A stretch of 53,900 bases of DNA from Nemertoderma westbladi (GCA_032718475.1 JAUCBJ010008310.1:1-53900), one strand, 5' to 3'; counted from the first letter of the stretch, positions 13,501-23,224 are shown. Program-made: numbers and translations. Notes: a model not told the origin generated them from the letters alone.

Positions 13501-16500
13501 TTTCTCTAATGTTGCGCCAACCGAATCCAAAAAGAAGCTCAACACAACAGTGGGAATTTACTCATAAAAATAATCTGCGTTTACGATCAGAAGTTGGGTT
13601 TGTGGTTCAAGCTAAAAATAATTTGACTGGTTTAAGAAATGGCCAAGAAGTCTTACTATCGAAGCCATCTCCTAATACTGACGGAACTACAGTCCCATGG
13701 CAACATGTGATTCAACAACGCCCACGTGAGGGGTCTGGTATGTTAACATTGAGAGTTATTGTCGATGGCCCGACACAAGTGTTATCAATAAAGGACATGT
13801 TGGATACTGGCAGACACTCCCAGATGTTGCAAATTCCTGAGCGTCGGTTCGAGTGGGAAGCCAACTGCAAGATGCCATTGGGTATCCGTCTGTCCGTAGT
13901 TTCCTCTCGTTTGGGCCGTAACGAGGAGTTGATATTGGCGACACTGCAAGGATTCGATATCGGTCTGCGACATGGTCGCACAGAGACAACTCTCGATATC
14001 AATGTTGTCCACGTCCAATGCGATAATCAGTGTCTGTTTTCCGAGCATCCAGTCATATTCTACTCCATTAAGGGCCGCGAAGATTCCTCCGTGAGTGCCG
14101 TTAGAATGTCTATATGTAAAACCCACGACAGCCGTTATCACATTCACATACTGAAACGAGTTAATTTAGAGGTTCTCCCTTTCTCTATTGTTGTCAATGA
14201 GTCTTTGTTACTTAAATTGATGCTATTTTTACAATATATGCCGGACGAAGAGGCATTGCCAACCGCGAATTCGTTGGGATTAGATCTACGTCGTAGGTCA
14301 TCTGTTGGGAATTCTTCTACTCATTCAACGAAATTCTACTTCGAGGATCTTATAATATCGCCAACTTATATAAAACTGCAAACTTTACGGGCGCCGTACC
14401 TTCAAGCCAATCTCAAACAAATGCGTCAAGATATCGGTATTTGGTTTCTCAATATGGATATTCCAATGATTAATTTTGGAACGTTTTCTCGCCATCGTTC
14501 GTATGAAACTGCAAGTTTCCTATTGGCCAATCTCAGTAAGCATTACATGCAGTGCTGCAAGAAGGCGGTCCTCTATATGGTCGCATCTCTCCTTAATATG
14601 GGTGGTCTGCTTGGCGACCTCAAGGAAGGGGCCCTTGAACTCACCAGCCTCAACTTTAAGGGCGCTATTCGGAACACTTTTCACGGAATGTCGGATTTCG
14701 CCGTCAAGTCTACTGGAACTTTGGTAAACGCATTGGAGATAATTGCTATGGACGAGCAACACTATACTGAGAGAAGACGCATTGAGGCCAGCCATAGGTC
14801 AGGTAAGTGCAGTATCTGGGTGTCAGAATTAAAAAAAAATTATTTAATCTTTTTCGGTATATAATTGAAAATGTTACTATATATATAGATATATTATTTT
14901 AATTTTCAAGTCGCGGTTGGTGCTATATATCACGGCGTGAAATAAGGTAACAGTATTCTTTCAGTATGATTGTACTGTATTATACGGTCACGCTGAGGTA
15001 GGCCTAACAGCAAGTCATTCATCACAGAGACAGACAACACAAGATACATAAGGTCGTTACAGGTACCATACCGCGGACAGGATGAATGTAACTTAAAGGT
15101 CGTTGCCCACACCTAGTAGGTTCAGCCTGTAGGCTGCAGACTGCACAGCACACGTATAGGTTGTTGTAGGTACGGTACCGGTATAACACACAATTTCTAA
15201 TAAAAAAAAACTTCGAAACTTGAAAATAAAACAAATTCAATTGTCATATTTTAAATTGGCGGCACGGGCGGAACTCTAGATCACACTTAATTGTTGCTAT
15301 TTTTATTCCAGAACTTATTGTTTTCTTCTAGAACTTTAAATAAAGTGCTATACATAATGTAATCTAGTTGTTAGCTATTGCCATTCTTTTTATTATTTTT
15401 ACATTGAAAATATAACCCTTTAGAGACTTTTAAAATAAAAAGTTTCTCAGTAGTAGGTACTAATTATTGTTTACTACAAGAAGTAGGGACTTTATGTTAA
15501 TTAAATTGAAAAGATTATAAACAAAATATGAGTCTCTGCTTAATATTTCCCTTAAGCGGGAGACTGTGGGCGGATGATAGGGTAACTGCAGACGGGTGGG
15601 TCTCACCCTCACAAATACACAGCCTATAGCCAGGTATCAGCTCAAAAATATTATAAACAGTACGAAATTGTTTGCTCTATCAGATATTTCACCTAGCGGT
15701 AGACCTGAGATAGGATAATCTGCTGTATTTAATATATATTAACCCGCTAACCGTTGAAAGACTTTGTTACAGGTTTTTTTAAATATATCTGTAAATTTTC
15801 CCTACAGGTGGAATAGACCCCTTTGTTGGAGGTATTGTTTCCTTCTCCCATGGTATTGTTGGTGGGTTTGGTGGTTTGGTTAAGAAGCCTATGGAAGGTT
15901 TTACTAAGCAAGGCGCTTTCGGGGCCGTTAAGGGCGTTGGCAAAGGCCTCGTTGGTCTGTTAGCTAAACCAGCAGCTGGTGTGTTGGACATTGCTACAGG
16001 TATGTGGCACATTGCTACAGGTATTTGGCACATTGTTAGAGGTAGGTGGAACTTTCTCCAGGTAGTTACTTTCTACAGGTATGCTACAGGTAGTTACCAC
16101 ATCGCTACAACAGCCAGATGGCACAATTCATTCGGTGGCTGGCACATTGCTACATTTAGGTGGCTGGTACCTCAACGCTACCGGTAGGAGGCACAATGTT
16201 ACATGTAGTGACACATTGCTACAGACAGGTGGTACATTATTGCTACAGGTAGGTTGTACCGTTCATTGACTACATGTTGCTGGGACATAGCTGGTAAGTG
16301 AACCTTGCTACATAGTACGTGGGACAAAATCTTCTTCAATGTGGCGTATTTATTAAATGGCCTGCAGTTGAAGTATATATATTTACTACATGGGAAAAAA
16401 GTATAACTTTTTTTCATTATTCTCGAGGCATTTTATTCACCGAGCGTCAACGAGGTTAATAAAGGGTCGAGAGAATATTGAAAAAAAAATTTCTATGTTT

Positions 16501-17939
16501 TTTTCCCATGTAATACGTAATGTTTTTCTTAAATTTGTACTTTTTTGTTGCTCAAATCTTTAATAAAAGATAGAGCGATATTGTGCTACAAAACAAATTG
16601 AACTGTAGTATTTTACTATATTGCTTCCATAGTTACTGCGATTCAAATTATTGTACTCTTAAACTGCCTTACTCTGTTCTCCAATATTTATTGTTTAACT
16701 AAAGAGCCGCTTAACTACATAAACCAATATTTGATATTGACTTCCGTATTAGAGTTCGCCGCGCAGATACTAAAGTTGCAATAACTTGGTGGATTTTGCA
16801 CAAATTATGTGCAAAACCTTTTCTACTTCGACGTTATTTAAACACAACACATAAGACAATTTGAGAAATTCCACCAAATATATTTTCAAATTTTTCTTAT
16901 TTTACTTTTTGGAAAAAGTTAAAGCTAATAATTAAGCATTCAGGGCGCCGATAAGTTGACCTAATGTAACAAAATTACGTACACCATTGCGTGTGAAGGG
17001 GCACTATTCAGCGTGGGTGGGTTGGGTACCGCTTACATTGTAAAGTCGGCTATGACATCCAGGTGGGATCGAACTGGCGACCTCTAGGTTGGAAGTCAAT
17101 CTCCTCCAAAACACCAATAATAAATGTGTATTTATGTGAAACTTACTCGCTGCGATCGCTCGGTAGTTACTTGTCACACAATCATGTAAATAGTTAAATA
17201 TTTCAAATATTGTTATCTTTGATTTATCGCAGGTGCAGCGACGACACTGAAAAACTTTAGCAGTAAACCGGAATCTCAGGATGCGGTGAATAGGTCGAGA
17301 TTAACTCGGTGTTGTGCAGACTCAGTTGGGTTGTTACCCAGGTTGGTTGGGTTCCTAAGTTCTACGTGTTTGTTGGATATTATTACCCGGGTTGGGTTAG
17401 GTTATTTGTTTGAAGTAAAAGTAAAGTAAATTTTCTTCGGCCGTTATGCCAGATATTACGCATAAAGTCTGACGACTTATTTCCAGTGCGGTCCCCCCAG
17501 AACTATACTCCCCACAGGAGACCAGGGAGGCACGGGAGGCTACAATTTAAGGAAGCAAGGCAGATATGCGCCCTGGCTAGTTCATTTAAAGCGAAACTAA
17601 AACGCCCCCTCCCCCCCCCCCCCCCCTCCCCCTCCCCCGTGCTGGGATCGAACCCACGACCTCCAGAGAGAAGTGAATTCAGGGCAACGTATTTCACCAC
17701 TGGTCACTGCACCAATTAAGGTATGACGTTTTGAGGTATCTGGTTTGTTTGGGTTAACTGTACTAATATATTTATTTTAATAAAATAACCTTTACAGATA
17801 CAACGAAGATGCCGCATTGGGACAGGAACTTCTTTATTCTATAAACAACGGCGACACAGCAGAGGAATTTATTGCTTTGGACGCGGCTTCACCTAAAACT
17901 CATATTCTCGTGTCTTCCCAGAATATTTACCACCTTAAA
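1420..17939 (+). CDS. VPS13D: VPS13D orthologue, partial, six exons (gene-level entry)
   Basis: Bridge-like lipid-transfer protein. Family knowledge: VPS13D moves phospholipid between the ER and mitochondria or peroxisomes and is needed for mitochondrial size and clearance. Seen: six exons with GT-AG borders whose phases agree (0/2, 2/0, 0/1, 1/1, 1/2, 2/0). VPS13D rather than VPS13A/C is indicated by a ricin-B-like segment just before the C-terminal helical region, and by the RCC...GLLPRY signature across exons 5-6. The order is end of the chorein N-terminus (exons 1-2), long RBG-repeat body, VAB region (~11200-13300), ricin-B-like (~13320-13720), then the ATG2_C-like region (14340-17300). 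Missing: the first ~100 codons (off window) and the last ~100-150 codons with the PH-like domain (not located). No frameshift or stop is present in the exons, so the gene is probably functional. Confidence 0.93.
1581..2265 (+). other. VPS13D intron (685 bp)
   Basis: AT-rich intron ending in TTATTATAG. No embedded gene or recognisable mobile element was seen. Confidence 0.75.
2266..2386 (+). CDS. VPS13D: VPS13D exon, N-terminal region
   Basis: 121-nt exon after TTATTATAG with a strong donor AGT|GTAAGT. It joins the previous exon in phase 2 to give IQIRYLDN, the counterpart of the VPS13 'vHiRyED' motif. It continues through PDCPFVLGLQVGCLSAVSTD, equivalent to the 'p..PfafGi.l..ls..t.n..w' strand of the family, and ends at a codon boundary. 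Confidence 0.9.
2752..3832. mobile_element. 1.08-kb non-autonomous TIR element in VPS13D intron 2
   Basis: The ends are inverted: CCACGAAGCTAAGGAAAAT at 2752-2770 is the exact reverse complement of 3814-3832. A second perfect 12-bp hairpin (CTAAGGAAAATC / GATTTTCCTTAG, 2760-2802) lies inside the left end. The interior is a diverged tandem duplication with an offset of about 453 bp. It has no coding capacity. No target-site duplication was obvious, so the superfamily is not assigned. Confidence 0.75.
2803..3600. repeat. Diverged tandem duplication (about 453-bp offset) with X-box-like palindromes
   Basis: Blocks such as ATAAACTTGGGGTTT, CTATAAGGTCCATA, CAGATGTTAAAATTTAT, ATGACTTGGGACCAA and CCTACCCCCACTATAT occur once in each half (for example CTTGGGGTTT at about 2902 and 3355). 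Each half holds three 14-bp motifs of the RFX X-box type (GTTRCC-NN-GGYAAC). The best are GTTACCATGGTAAC at 3266-3279 and GTTACCTAGGCAAC at 2967-2980. Confidence 0.8.
3990..14802 (+). CDS. VPS13D: VPS13D giant central exon (10.8 kb)
   Basis: 10,813 nt without a stop, following TTTGCAG and ending at the strong donor TCAG|GTAAGT. The first part (to ~4900) matches the VPS13D region carrying the SHHH, DWWNFAKN and YLYSWVPSGW motifs. The body to about 11000 is a run of beta-rich RBG-type repeats with Ser/Asp-rich loops. VAB-type strands follow (YPFKFINHTGVRLLYY near 11210, LFPGIIVTNQLPVDCTVSI near 11965, PYRIDNHSQVDVTFF near 13000). A ricin-B-like segment shows two QxW motifs (13347-13355 and 13545-13553). 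The 3' part begins the ATG2_C-like amphipathic region (LLNMGGLLGDLKEGALELTS near 14590). No ubiquitin-binding UBA domain was confidently recognised by eye. Vertebrate VPS13 genes are split into dozens of exons, so this fused exon is unusual. Confidence 0.95.
14803..15807 (+). other. VPS13D intron (1005 bp)
   Basis: Starts GTAAGTGC and ends CCTACAG. The middle is AT-rich with no gene. The 3' half includes a diverged copy of a dispersed repeat (see 15551-15725). Confidence 0.85.
15551..15725. repeat. Intronic copy of the 'CTCTAGCGG' dispersed repeat
   Basis: Contains GGGAGACTG, AACTGCAGACGG, ACACAGCCTAT and a second ACCTAGCGGTAGACCTGAGA block. The same landmarks in the same order make up the large array at 48055-49110 (CCTCTAGCGGCAGACTGGAG, AACTGCAGATGG, CACAGCCTAT). 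The similarity is visible but diverged. Confidence 0.55.
15808..15999 (+). CDS. VPS13D: VPS13D exon, ATG2_C-like glycine-rich region
   Basis: 192-nt exon after CCCTACAG. It joins the giant exon in phase 1. The translation holds HGIVGGFGGLVKKPMEGF and GAVKGVGKGLVGLLAKPAAG, the highly conserved VPS13 'GkGLvGtvtKPvaGalDfas' amphipathic stretch thought to contact membranes at the acceptor end of the bridge. It ends ATTGCTACAG|GTATGT, and that donor is also the first unit of a tandem array (16000-16330). Confidence 0.95.
16000..16330 (+). repeat. Degenerate ~21-bp tandem array that duplicates the 5' splice site
   Basis: Immediately after the exon end, units of the type GTATGTGGCACATTGCTACAG follow: 16000-16020, 16021-16041, 16042-16061, 16062-16078, 16079-16089, then looser units to about 16330. 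The exon itself ends TGGACATTGCTACAG, so the unit is a copy of the exon end plus donor. Successive units carry CAG|GTATTT, GAG|GTAGGT, CAG|GTAGTT and, near 16290, CTG|GTAAGT. The first two units are exactly 21 bp and keep the VPS13D reading frame open. Confidence 0.85.
16331..17040 (+). other. Remainder of VPS13D intron 4, no gene seen
   Basis: AT-rich intron sequence. No exon with VPS13 similarity and no mobile element was recognised. Confidence 0.6.
17040..17110 (-). repeat. tRNA-like (SINE) remnant
   Basis: On the minus strand the segment reads GGTCGCCAGTTCGATCCCAC, which includes a good pol III B box (GTTCGATCC) preceded by an anticodon-arm-like stretch. The 5' half has no convincing A box and a tRNA cloverleaf is not complete, so it is read as a tRNA-derived SINE fragment, not a working tRNA gene. 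Confidence 0.4.
17233..17341 (+). CDS. VPS13D: VPS13D exon (Cys-Cys signature)
   Basis: 109-nt exon following TTTATCGCAG, joined in phase 1 and ending CCCAG|GTTGGT in phase 2. It encodes a basic linker then RLTRCCADSVGLLPR, matching the VPS13D 'RkPRCC...GLLPRY' segment. This motif separates VPS13D from VPS13A/C. The donor is followed by GTTGGTTGGG repeats and is not a strong consensus, but phase continuity with the next exon supports it. Confidence 0.9.
17420..17715 (-). mobile_element. tRNA-derived SINE in VPS13D intron 5
   Basis: On the minus strand it begins near 17712 with GGTGCAGTGACCAGTGGTGA (A-box-like) and has a good B box in GGTCGTGGGTTCGATCCCAG. A GC-rich stretch (C/G run at 17608-17640 on the + strand) and a body follow, and it ends in an AATTTACTTTACTTTTACTT tail near 17420. 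This layout is typical of a tRNA-headed SINE. The C-run is probably a slippage-prone expansion. Confidence 0.5.
17798..17939 (+). CDS. VPS13D: VPS13D exon, last one found
   Basis: 142-nt exon after CCTTTACAG; the donor is AAA|GTGAGT. It joins in phase 2 as LLPR-YNEDAALGQELLYSINN and ends at a codon boundary after SSQNIYHLK. This matches the start of the C-terminal PH-like region of VPS13D. The following conserved segment was not found downstream, so the next exon is beyond a long repeat-filled intron, outside the window, or lost. Confidence 0.9.
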
Positions 17940-18059
17940 GTGAGTCTCGGTGTTATTTTGTGAGTTTGAGGGGCTTCACCTCCCGTCGCCGTAGGGGGAC
18001 AACCACCACATTTTATACAATCAAATATAATATAATTTACAACCCGTTTATCAATCATC

Positions 18060-18125
18060 GACAGGCTTCAATACTGCAGCTTGCATTAAGAATGCTGTGC
18101 CGGCTTATCGCCAAAATAAGCCCTT
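18060..18125 (-). repeat. Small LINE 3'-end fragment
   Basis: CTGCAGCTTGCATTAAGAAT and GCTGTGCCGGCTTATCGCC closely resemble 45951-46005 inside the LINE relic at 45980-46960. It appears to be a fragment of the same LINE family's 3' region. Confidence 0.5.
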
Positions 18126-18238
18126 TTAATATCATAATCGTCATCAGTAGGCCTACTGCTGTGTATTATGTGACCTAAACAATTGAATTTAGTAACTATT
18201 TCTATCGCACTGTTATAAAGGTAAACATCAGCAACAAT

Positions 18239-19862
18239 ACAGTTACTGGAGCACCTAGGTATAAAATATAGTTACTGGAGCACCTAGGTATAAAATACAG
18301 TTACTGGAGCACCTAGGTATAAAATATAGTTACTGGAGCACCTAGGTATAAAATATAGTTACTGGAGCACCTAGGTATAAAATACAGTTACTGGAGCACC
18401 TAGGTATAAAATACAGTTACTGGAGCACCTAGGTATAAAATACAGTTACTGGAGCACCTAGGTATAAAATACAGTTACTGGAGCACCTAGGTATAAAATA
18501 CAGTTACTGGAGCACCTAGGTATAAAATACAGTTACTGGAGCACCTAGGTATAAAATACAGTTACTGGAGCACCTAGGTATAAAATACAGTTACTGGAGC
18601 ACCTAGGTATAAAATACAGTTACTGGAGCACCTAGGTATAAAATACAGTTACTGGAGCACCTAGGTATAAAATACAGTTACTGGAGCACCTAGGTATAAA
18701 ATACAGTTACTGGAGCACCTAGGTATAAAATACAGTTACTGGAGCACCTAGGTATAAAATACAGTTACTGGAGCACCTAGGTATAAAATACAGTTACTGG
18801 AGCACCTAGGTATAAAATACAGTTACTGGAGCACCTAGGTATAAAATACAGTTACTGGAGCACCTAGGTATAAAATATAGTTACTGGAGCACCTAGGTAT
18901 AAAATACAGTTACTGGAGCACCTAGGTATAAAATACAGTTACTGGAGCACCTAGGTATAAAATACAGTTACTGGAGCACCTAGGTATAAAATACAGTTAC
19001 TGGAGCACCTAGGTATAAAATACAGTTACTGGAGCACCTAGGTATAAAATACAGTTACTGGAGCACCTAGGTATAAAATACAGTTACTGGAGCACCTAGG
19101 TATAAAATACAGTTACTGGAGCACCTAGGTATAAAATACAGTTACTGGAGCACCTAGGTATAAAATACAGTTACTGGAGCACCTAGGTATAAAATACAGT
19201 TACTGGAGCACCTAGGTATTAAATACAGTTACTGGAGCACCTAGGTATAAAATACAGTTACTGGAGCACCTAGGTATAAAATACAGTTACTGGAGCACCT
19301 AGGTATAAAATACAGTTACTGGAGCACCTAGGTATAAAATACAGTTACTGGAGCACCTAGGTATAAAATACAGTTACTGGAGCACCTAGGTATAAAATAC
19401 AGTTACTGGAGCACCTAGGTATAAAATACAGTTACTGGAGCACCTAGGTATAAAATATAGTTACTGGAGCACCTAGGTATAAAATACAGTTACTGGAGCA
19501 CCTAGGTATAAAATACAGTTACTGGAGCACCTAGGTATAAAATACAGTTACTGGAGCACCTAGGTATAAAATACAGTTACTGGAGCACCTAGGTATAAAA
19601 TACAGTTACTGGAGCACCTAGGTATAAAATACAGTTACTGGAGCACCTAGGTATAAAATACAGTTACTGGAGCACCTAGGTATAAAATACAGTTACTGGT
19701 GCACCTAGGTATAAAATACAGTTACTGGAGCACCTAGGTATAAAATACAGTTACTGGAGCACCTAGGTATAAAATATAGTTACTGGAGCACCTAGGTATA
19801 AAATACAGTTACTGGAGCACCTAGGTATAAAATGTAGTTACTGGAGCACCTAGGTATAAAAT
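18239..19862. repeat. 29-bp minisatellite, 56 units
   Basis: 1624 bp = 56 x 29 bp with no indels. Each unit contains GTTACTGGAGCACCTAGG then TATAAAAT. Variation is almost limited to one C/T site (TACAG or TATAG), with single changes near 19217 (GGTATTAAAT) and 19700 (GGTGCACC). The homogeneity implies recent expansion or gene conversion. The core ACCTAGGT is self-complementary. All frames are closed by TAG/TAA, so it is non-coding. Confidence 0.97.
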
Positions 19863-20820
19863 ATAGACATTTTGTTTTCTTCTTATTAAATAAAATGGAG
19901 TTCCGTTCAGCAAAAAGTTCAGCTACATTAGTTAAACGTTGTAAACCAAAAATAGAGTTAGACAAAAGACATAAATCATCTGCATACCTAAGTGATTTAT
20001 TCCTGTATCCCCTATCAGACAGCCCACCCCTGTATTGGTTAAATCTTAACCTAGCTAGATGTAAACATTAAACAGCAACGGCGATAGAACTCCACCCTGT
20101 TTAGTTCCATTTGTTACCAAAAACGTAGAAGAAGTATACCCATCCCACCTAAAACACATGTACACTGCTCTCTGTACCAAGAGATAAAATGCTAACTATG
20201 TACATCGGTAAGCCCCTATCTATTAGCTTACGAAAAAGACCAAAGTGATTAATTCTAACGAAGGCTTTACTAGCATCTAACATGCATACAAACAATGGAG
20301 TATTTTGTGATAGATAATAGTTTACTTCCTTCAACGCATATACACATGTTTCGGTCACCAATTTTTCTTTAAAGCCAAATTGGTTATCCGAAGTTTTTAA
20401 CTTATTAATACACCTAGTTAATATAATACGTTCTAGAATTTTACCAAGTACGGATGATAGCTATCCCGTATCCCTCTATAATTATCTTTACTACTAATAT
20501 CCCCAGTCCTATCCTTAATTATTGGCAGTATGACAGAGTCAATCATTCCAGATGGTAAGTACCCGTGTACAAATATACAAGTAAAAAGCACAGATAGAAC
20601 CGTAAATAAATTTAGACTGCACCCATTTAAAAAATTCTCAGCTGTTAACATATCCGGACCAACAGCCTTATTGGTATTTAAACTATTAATTGAATCAAAA
20701 ACCTCATGTAACTTAACAATATCAGAGTCTAAAAACACGTTTGGTAATCCTAATTTAACCTTATCTAAAAACATAGCTGTAAAAGCTTTTGCGGACATAA
20801 CAAGTCATTTTTACGCAATG
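19863..20820 (-). pseudogene. LINE reverse-transcriptase relic
   Basis: Read on the minus strand, broken frames give NTNKAVGPDMLTAENFLNG (20650-20720), FVCMLDASKAFVRINHFGLF (motif A, near 20260), a GTKQGGVLSPLLFNVY segment (motif B, near 20080-20130) and RYADDLCLLSNS (catalytic YADD, near 19955-19990). Frameshifts and an N-terminal truncation make it dead. Its 3' side stops precisely at the 29-bp minisatellite. The family differs from the other LINEs in the window. Confidence 0.85.
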
Positions 20821-22125
20821 CGCTGAATACTCTAAAAAAGCCTAGAATTGTTCAGCTACGCGTCTGTCAGAAAATAGAACTGAGATGACGAAATCTGCCA
20901 GCTGATTCTTTGTGTACGTGGAAGTTTCTTTGTTGGACATATTTCAGCCAATCAGAGCAATCTTCCCAGTTATGCCAACAGAGCCCTATGGAAAATGGCG
21001 TAATGCGGCAGTTTTTCCTAGAATCCAATTTCATTCTGGATTCAGTCAGAAGTTTTAACGTTTAGACTTTGCCCAAGAACATCTGATGGCTAGAGTCATA
21101 AGAACGCAAATCTATTAACGAACGAAACGAACATTGCATAACGCATCACATCAGAACACATTTCATATTACTGTCTCTTTGCACCGTACTGCTTTAATAC
21201 TGTTTTATATTGTTAATTGCTGTTTATATTAATGTATGTTATATTTGGAGAATACCGATAAATAATCGTAAACCCCCTCAACTTTCTTAATTACTGAGGT
21301 AAGCAGAAGGTTGTACCGGTAGCAATTGCGACTCAAATTATAGTGGTTTTGTGTGAATTAAATGCTATTTCATAATCCCTACGTATGTCAGTGGCAATCC
21401 TCCTTATATATGATCAAAATCAGTGACGGTCGGCAAATTAGTGTGAAGTAGTGTGAAGGTTAATAAAGCATCTCCTAAAGAATGCGCTATGTACGAAACT
21501 CTGTGACCAGTAAAGATGGTTCAATTCAAATATCAGGATAGAACTTATAATATTGTACTGCTGTAATAGACTTTGTTATTGTCACATTATGTCAACTTAT
21601 CAGCGCTCTGGTTAATTACTTGTAACACTGCTATAAGTTTTATTCCCACTATTGCTATCATTTTATTATAAATAAACTCGAAACTCTGATTGCGGTGCTC
21701 CCACACTCACTACTATTACTACACTCACTTATTATATTTGTAGGCCTATTGTATTATTTGTATATTTATATTGTATGTATTATATTCACGTATGTATTAT
21801 TATTGTATGTATGTATTATATTTGTATTTGTGTGATATTCCTCTTTAAATTATCATCTACTCCCGATATGAGATCTACTGTATTTATTATTTATTTTTAT
21901 CTGAAAAAACATTTTTAAAATCTTTAATTATCAGACAAAAACAGACAGACATACTAATACTAACTACTTATATTAATTTAATTTTTATCTTACTCAAGGC
22001 AGCAAGGACTTATTACAACAATAAGATTTTCATCACATAGCGAGGACCCCCATGGAAACGAGACGCAGTCTCATGGGGCTATCCTCGACGACAAATCATT
22101 ATAACTCAATGTTTTAGAGAGTTTT
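20821..22125. other. No gene seen
   Basis: AT-rich sequence with short TATGTATTATAT-like simple repeats near 21740-21830. No ORF with family similarity, no VPS13D exon recognised. Confidence 0.6.
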
Positions 22126-22129
22126 TTAA

Positions 22130-22369
22130 CCTGCGATACTATTGACTATTAAATCCATATCCAATTCAATTCATGTTCCAACTCCACCTCCGAAACCGCG
22201 AACAACTTCACGATTGAGTTTAGAAACACGCAATCCCGCGATTGATGAACTAGAAGATTTTATTAGTTCGGATATAATAAAATCAATTGACCTTAAAGAA
22301 CTCAACCAGAGACTTCCAGGCGTACTTGTTGCCGTGGCTGAGTCGTTTATCGAGGTCCAATCTGGTTAG
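22130..22369 (+). other. Unrecognised exon-like reading frame
   Basis: About 80 codons are open from the stop at 22127 to TAG at 22367-22369, with no ATG at the start. The translation has a proline patch (HVPTPPPKPRTTSRLSLE) followed by an acidic/amphipathic helix (IDELEDFISSDIIKSIDLKE). It looks more protein-like than the surrounding DNA but no family was recognised. It lies directly upstream of a P-type transposase relic and could be part of it or of a decayed host gene. It does not match the missing VPS13D end. Confidence 0.3.
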
Positions 22370-22446
22370 GTACACATCTTGGTTAGGTACCGGTAAGGAT
22401 GAAGAAAATATAGACATTTTGAGTACCGAACCCGAGTATAGCTGCT

Positions 22447-22935
22447 TTGAGGGTAACGACAATTTCGAATGTATCTATGAGAAAAACTGCTAAATTTATT
22501 GAGATAATTTTAAAATTTTGGAATATTGTTAATATTCAGACATCCTTTGGTTTCCAGCGATCTCGGGATCCAAACCGCGCTCCTTTCCAAACGACCAGCG
22601 ACAATAGATTATCGTTTTTCGCAACTTTGCTCAACTTGTTGGTTTCATGGGTGCACCGTTAACGATATAAGAATACAGCAACTTACTACAGCTACGAGTA
22701 ACTCCCTACATAATACTTGTCTTTGTCTTCATGATTTGATTATTCACCTATTGACAACTGAGAAAGTTTACAAACATAAATATGTTAAAACCGCTGACTT
22801 TCTTCAGGATGATTTAGAAGGACATTACGGACATTTGAGGTAATCAGCTGGTGGAAATAGCAGAATAACTCACGCTGAAGCGATTCATACACATCGCATT
22901 GACATTGCTAAACTTTATACGGACTGGATCTGGAT
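22447..22935 (+). pseudogene. P-element/THAP9-type transposase relic
   Basis: Frames around 22447-22662 read RKTAKFIEIILKFWNIVNIQ then RDPNRAPFQTTSDNRLSFF. A second frame (to 22843, with an in-frame stop after GHLR) reads TATSNSLHNTCLCLHDLI, VKTADFLQDDLEGHYGHLR and, beyond the stop, SAGGNSRITHAEAIHTHRID. These are the 'fWdivNvk', 't.s.l..l...ll' and 'f..D.lE..Fg.yRq.sGgN' blocks of P-type transposases. At least one frameshift and one stop show it is dead. The N-terminal THAP/catalytic region is not seen. Confidence 0.65.
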
Positions 22936-23224
22936 GTTTCTACTGAATTAGCCTCCCATCACTGTGAACAATGTCATATTCTGGAATTGACAGACATTGA
23001 AATTGAAGTATTCGATCAGATTGTTTGTAATGTTGAATTGATGGAGTAGATGAGATAGTGGCACTATTTTATATTGTATATATTTGACGTTATATTATAT
23101 ACATACGCCTTTATTGTTTACCTTCATCTCATCCCCTGTATCATCCGAATGATGTTTTACATAAAAACCGCATAACTCCTCTATAAACTATAACTCTTGA
23201 AACGGTTTGGCGAGATCTTTTTCA

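Noticed and set aside
3990-14802. Assignment to VPS13A or VPS13C
   Set aside because: The ricin-B-like segment with QxW motifs and the RCC...GLLPRY signature are VPS13D features.
15876-16187. Coding extension of VPS13D exon 4 through the 21-bp array to the stop near 16187
   Set aside because: The frame is open, but the first donor is the best placed and joins in phase to the conserved next exon; an extension to the stop would truncate the protein. Kept only as a possible alternative-donor finding.
18239-19862. CRISPR-like array
   Set aside because: Units are head-to-tail 29-mers with no unique spacers, in an animal genome; it is a minisatellite.
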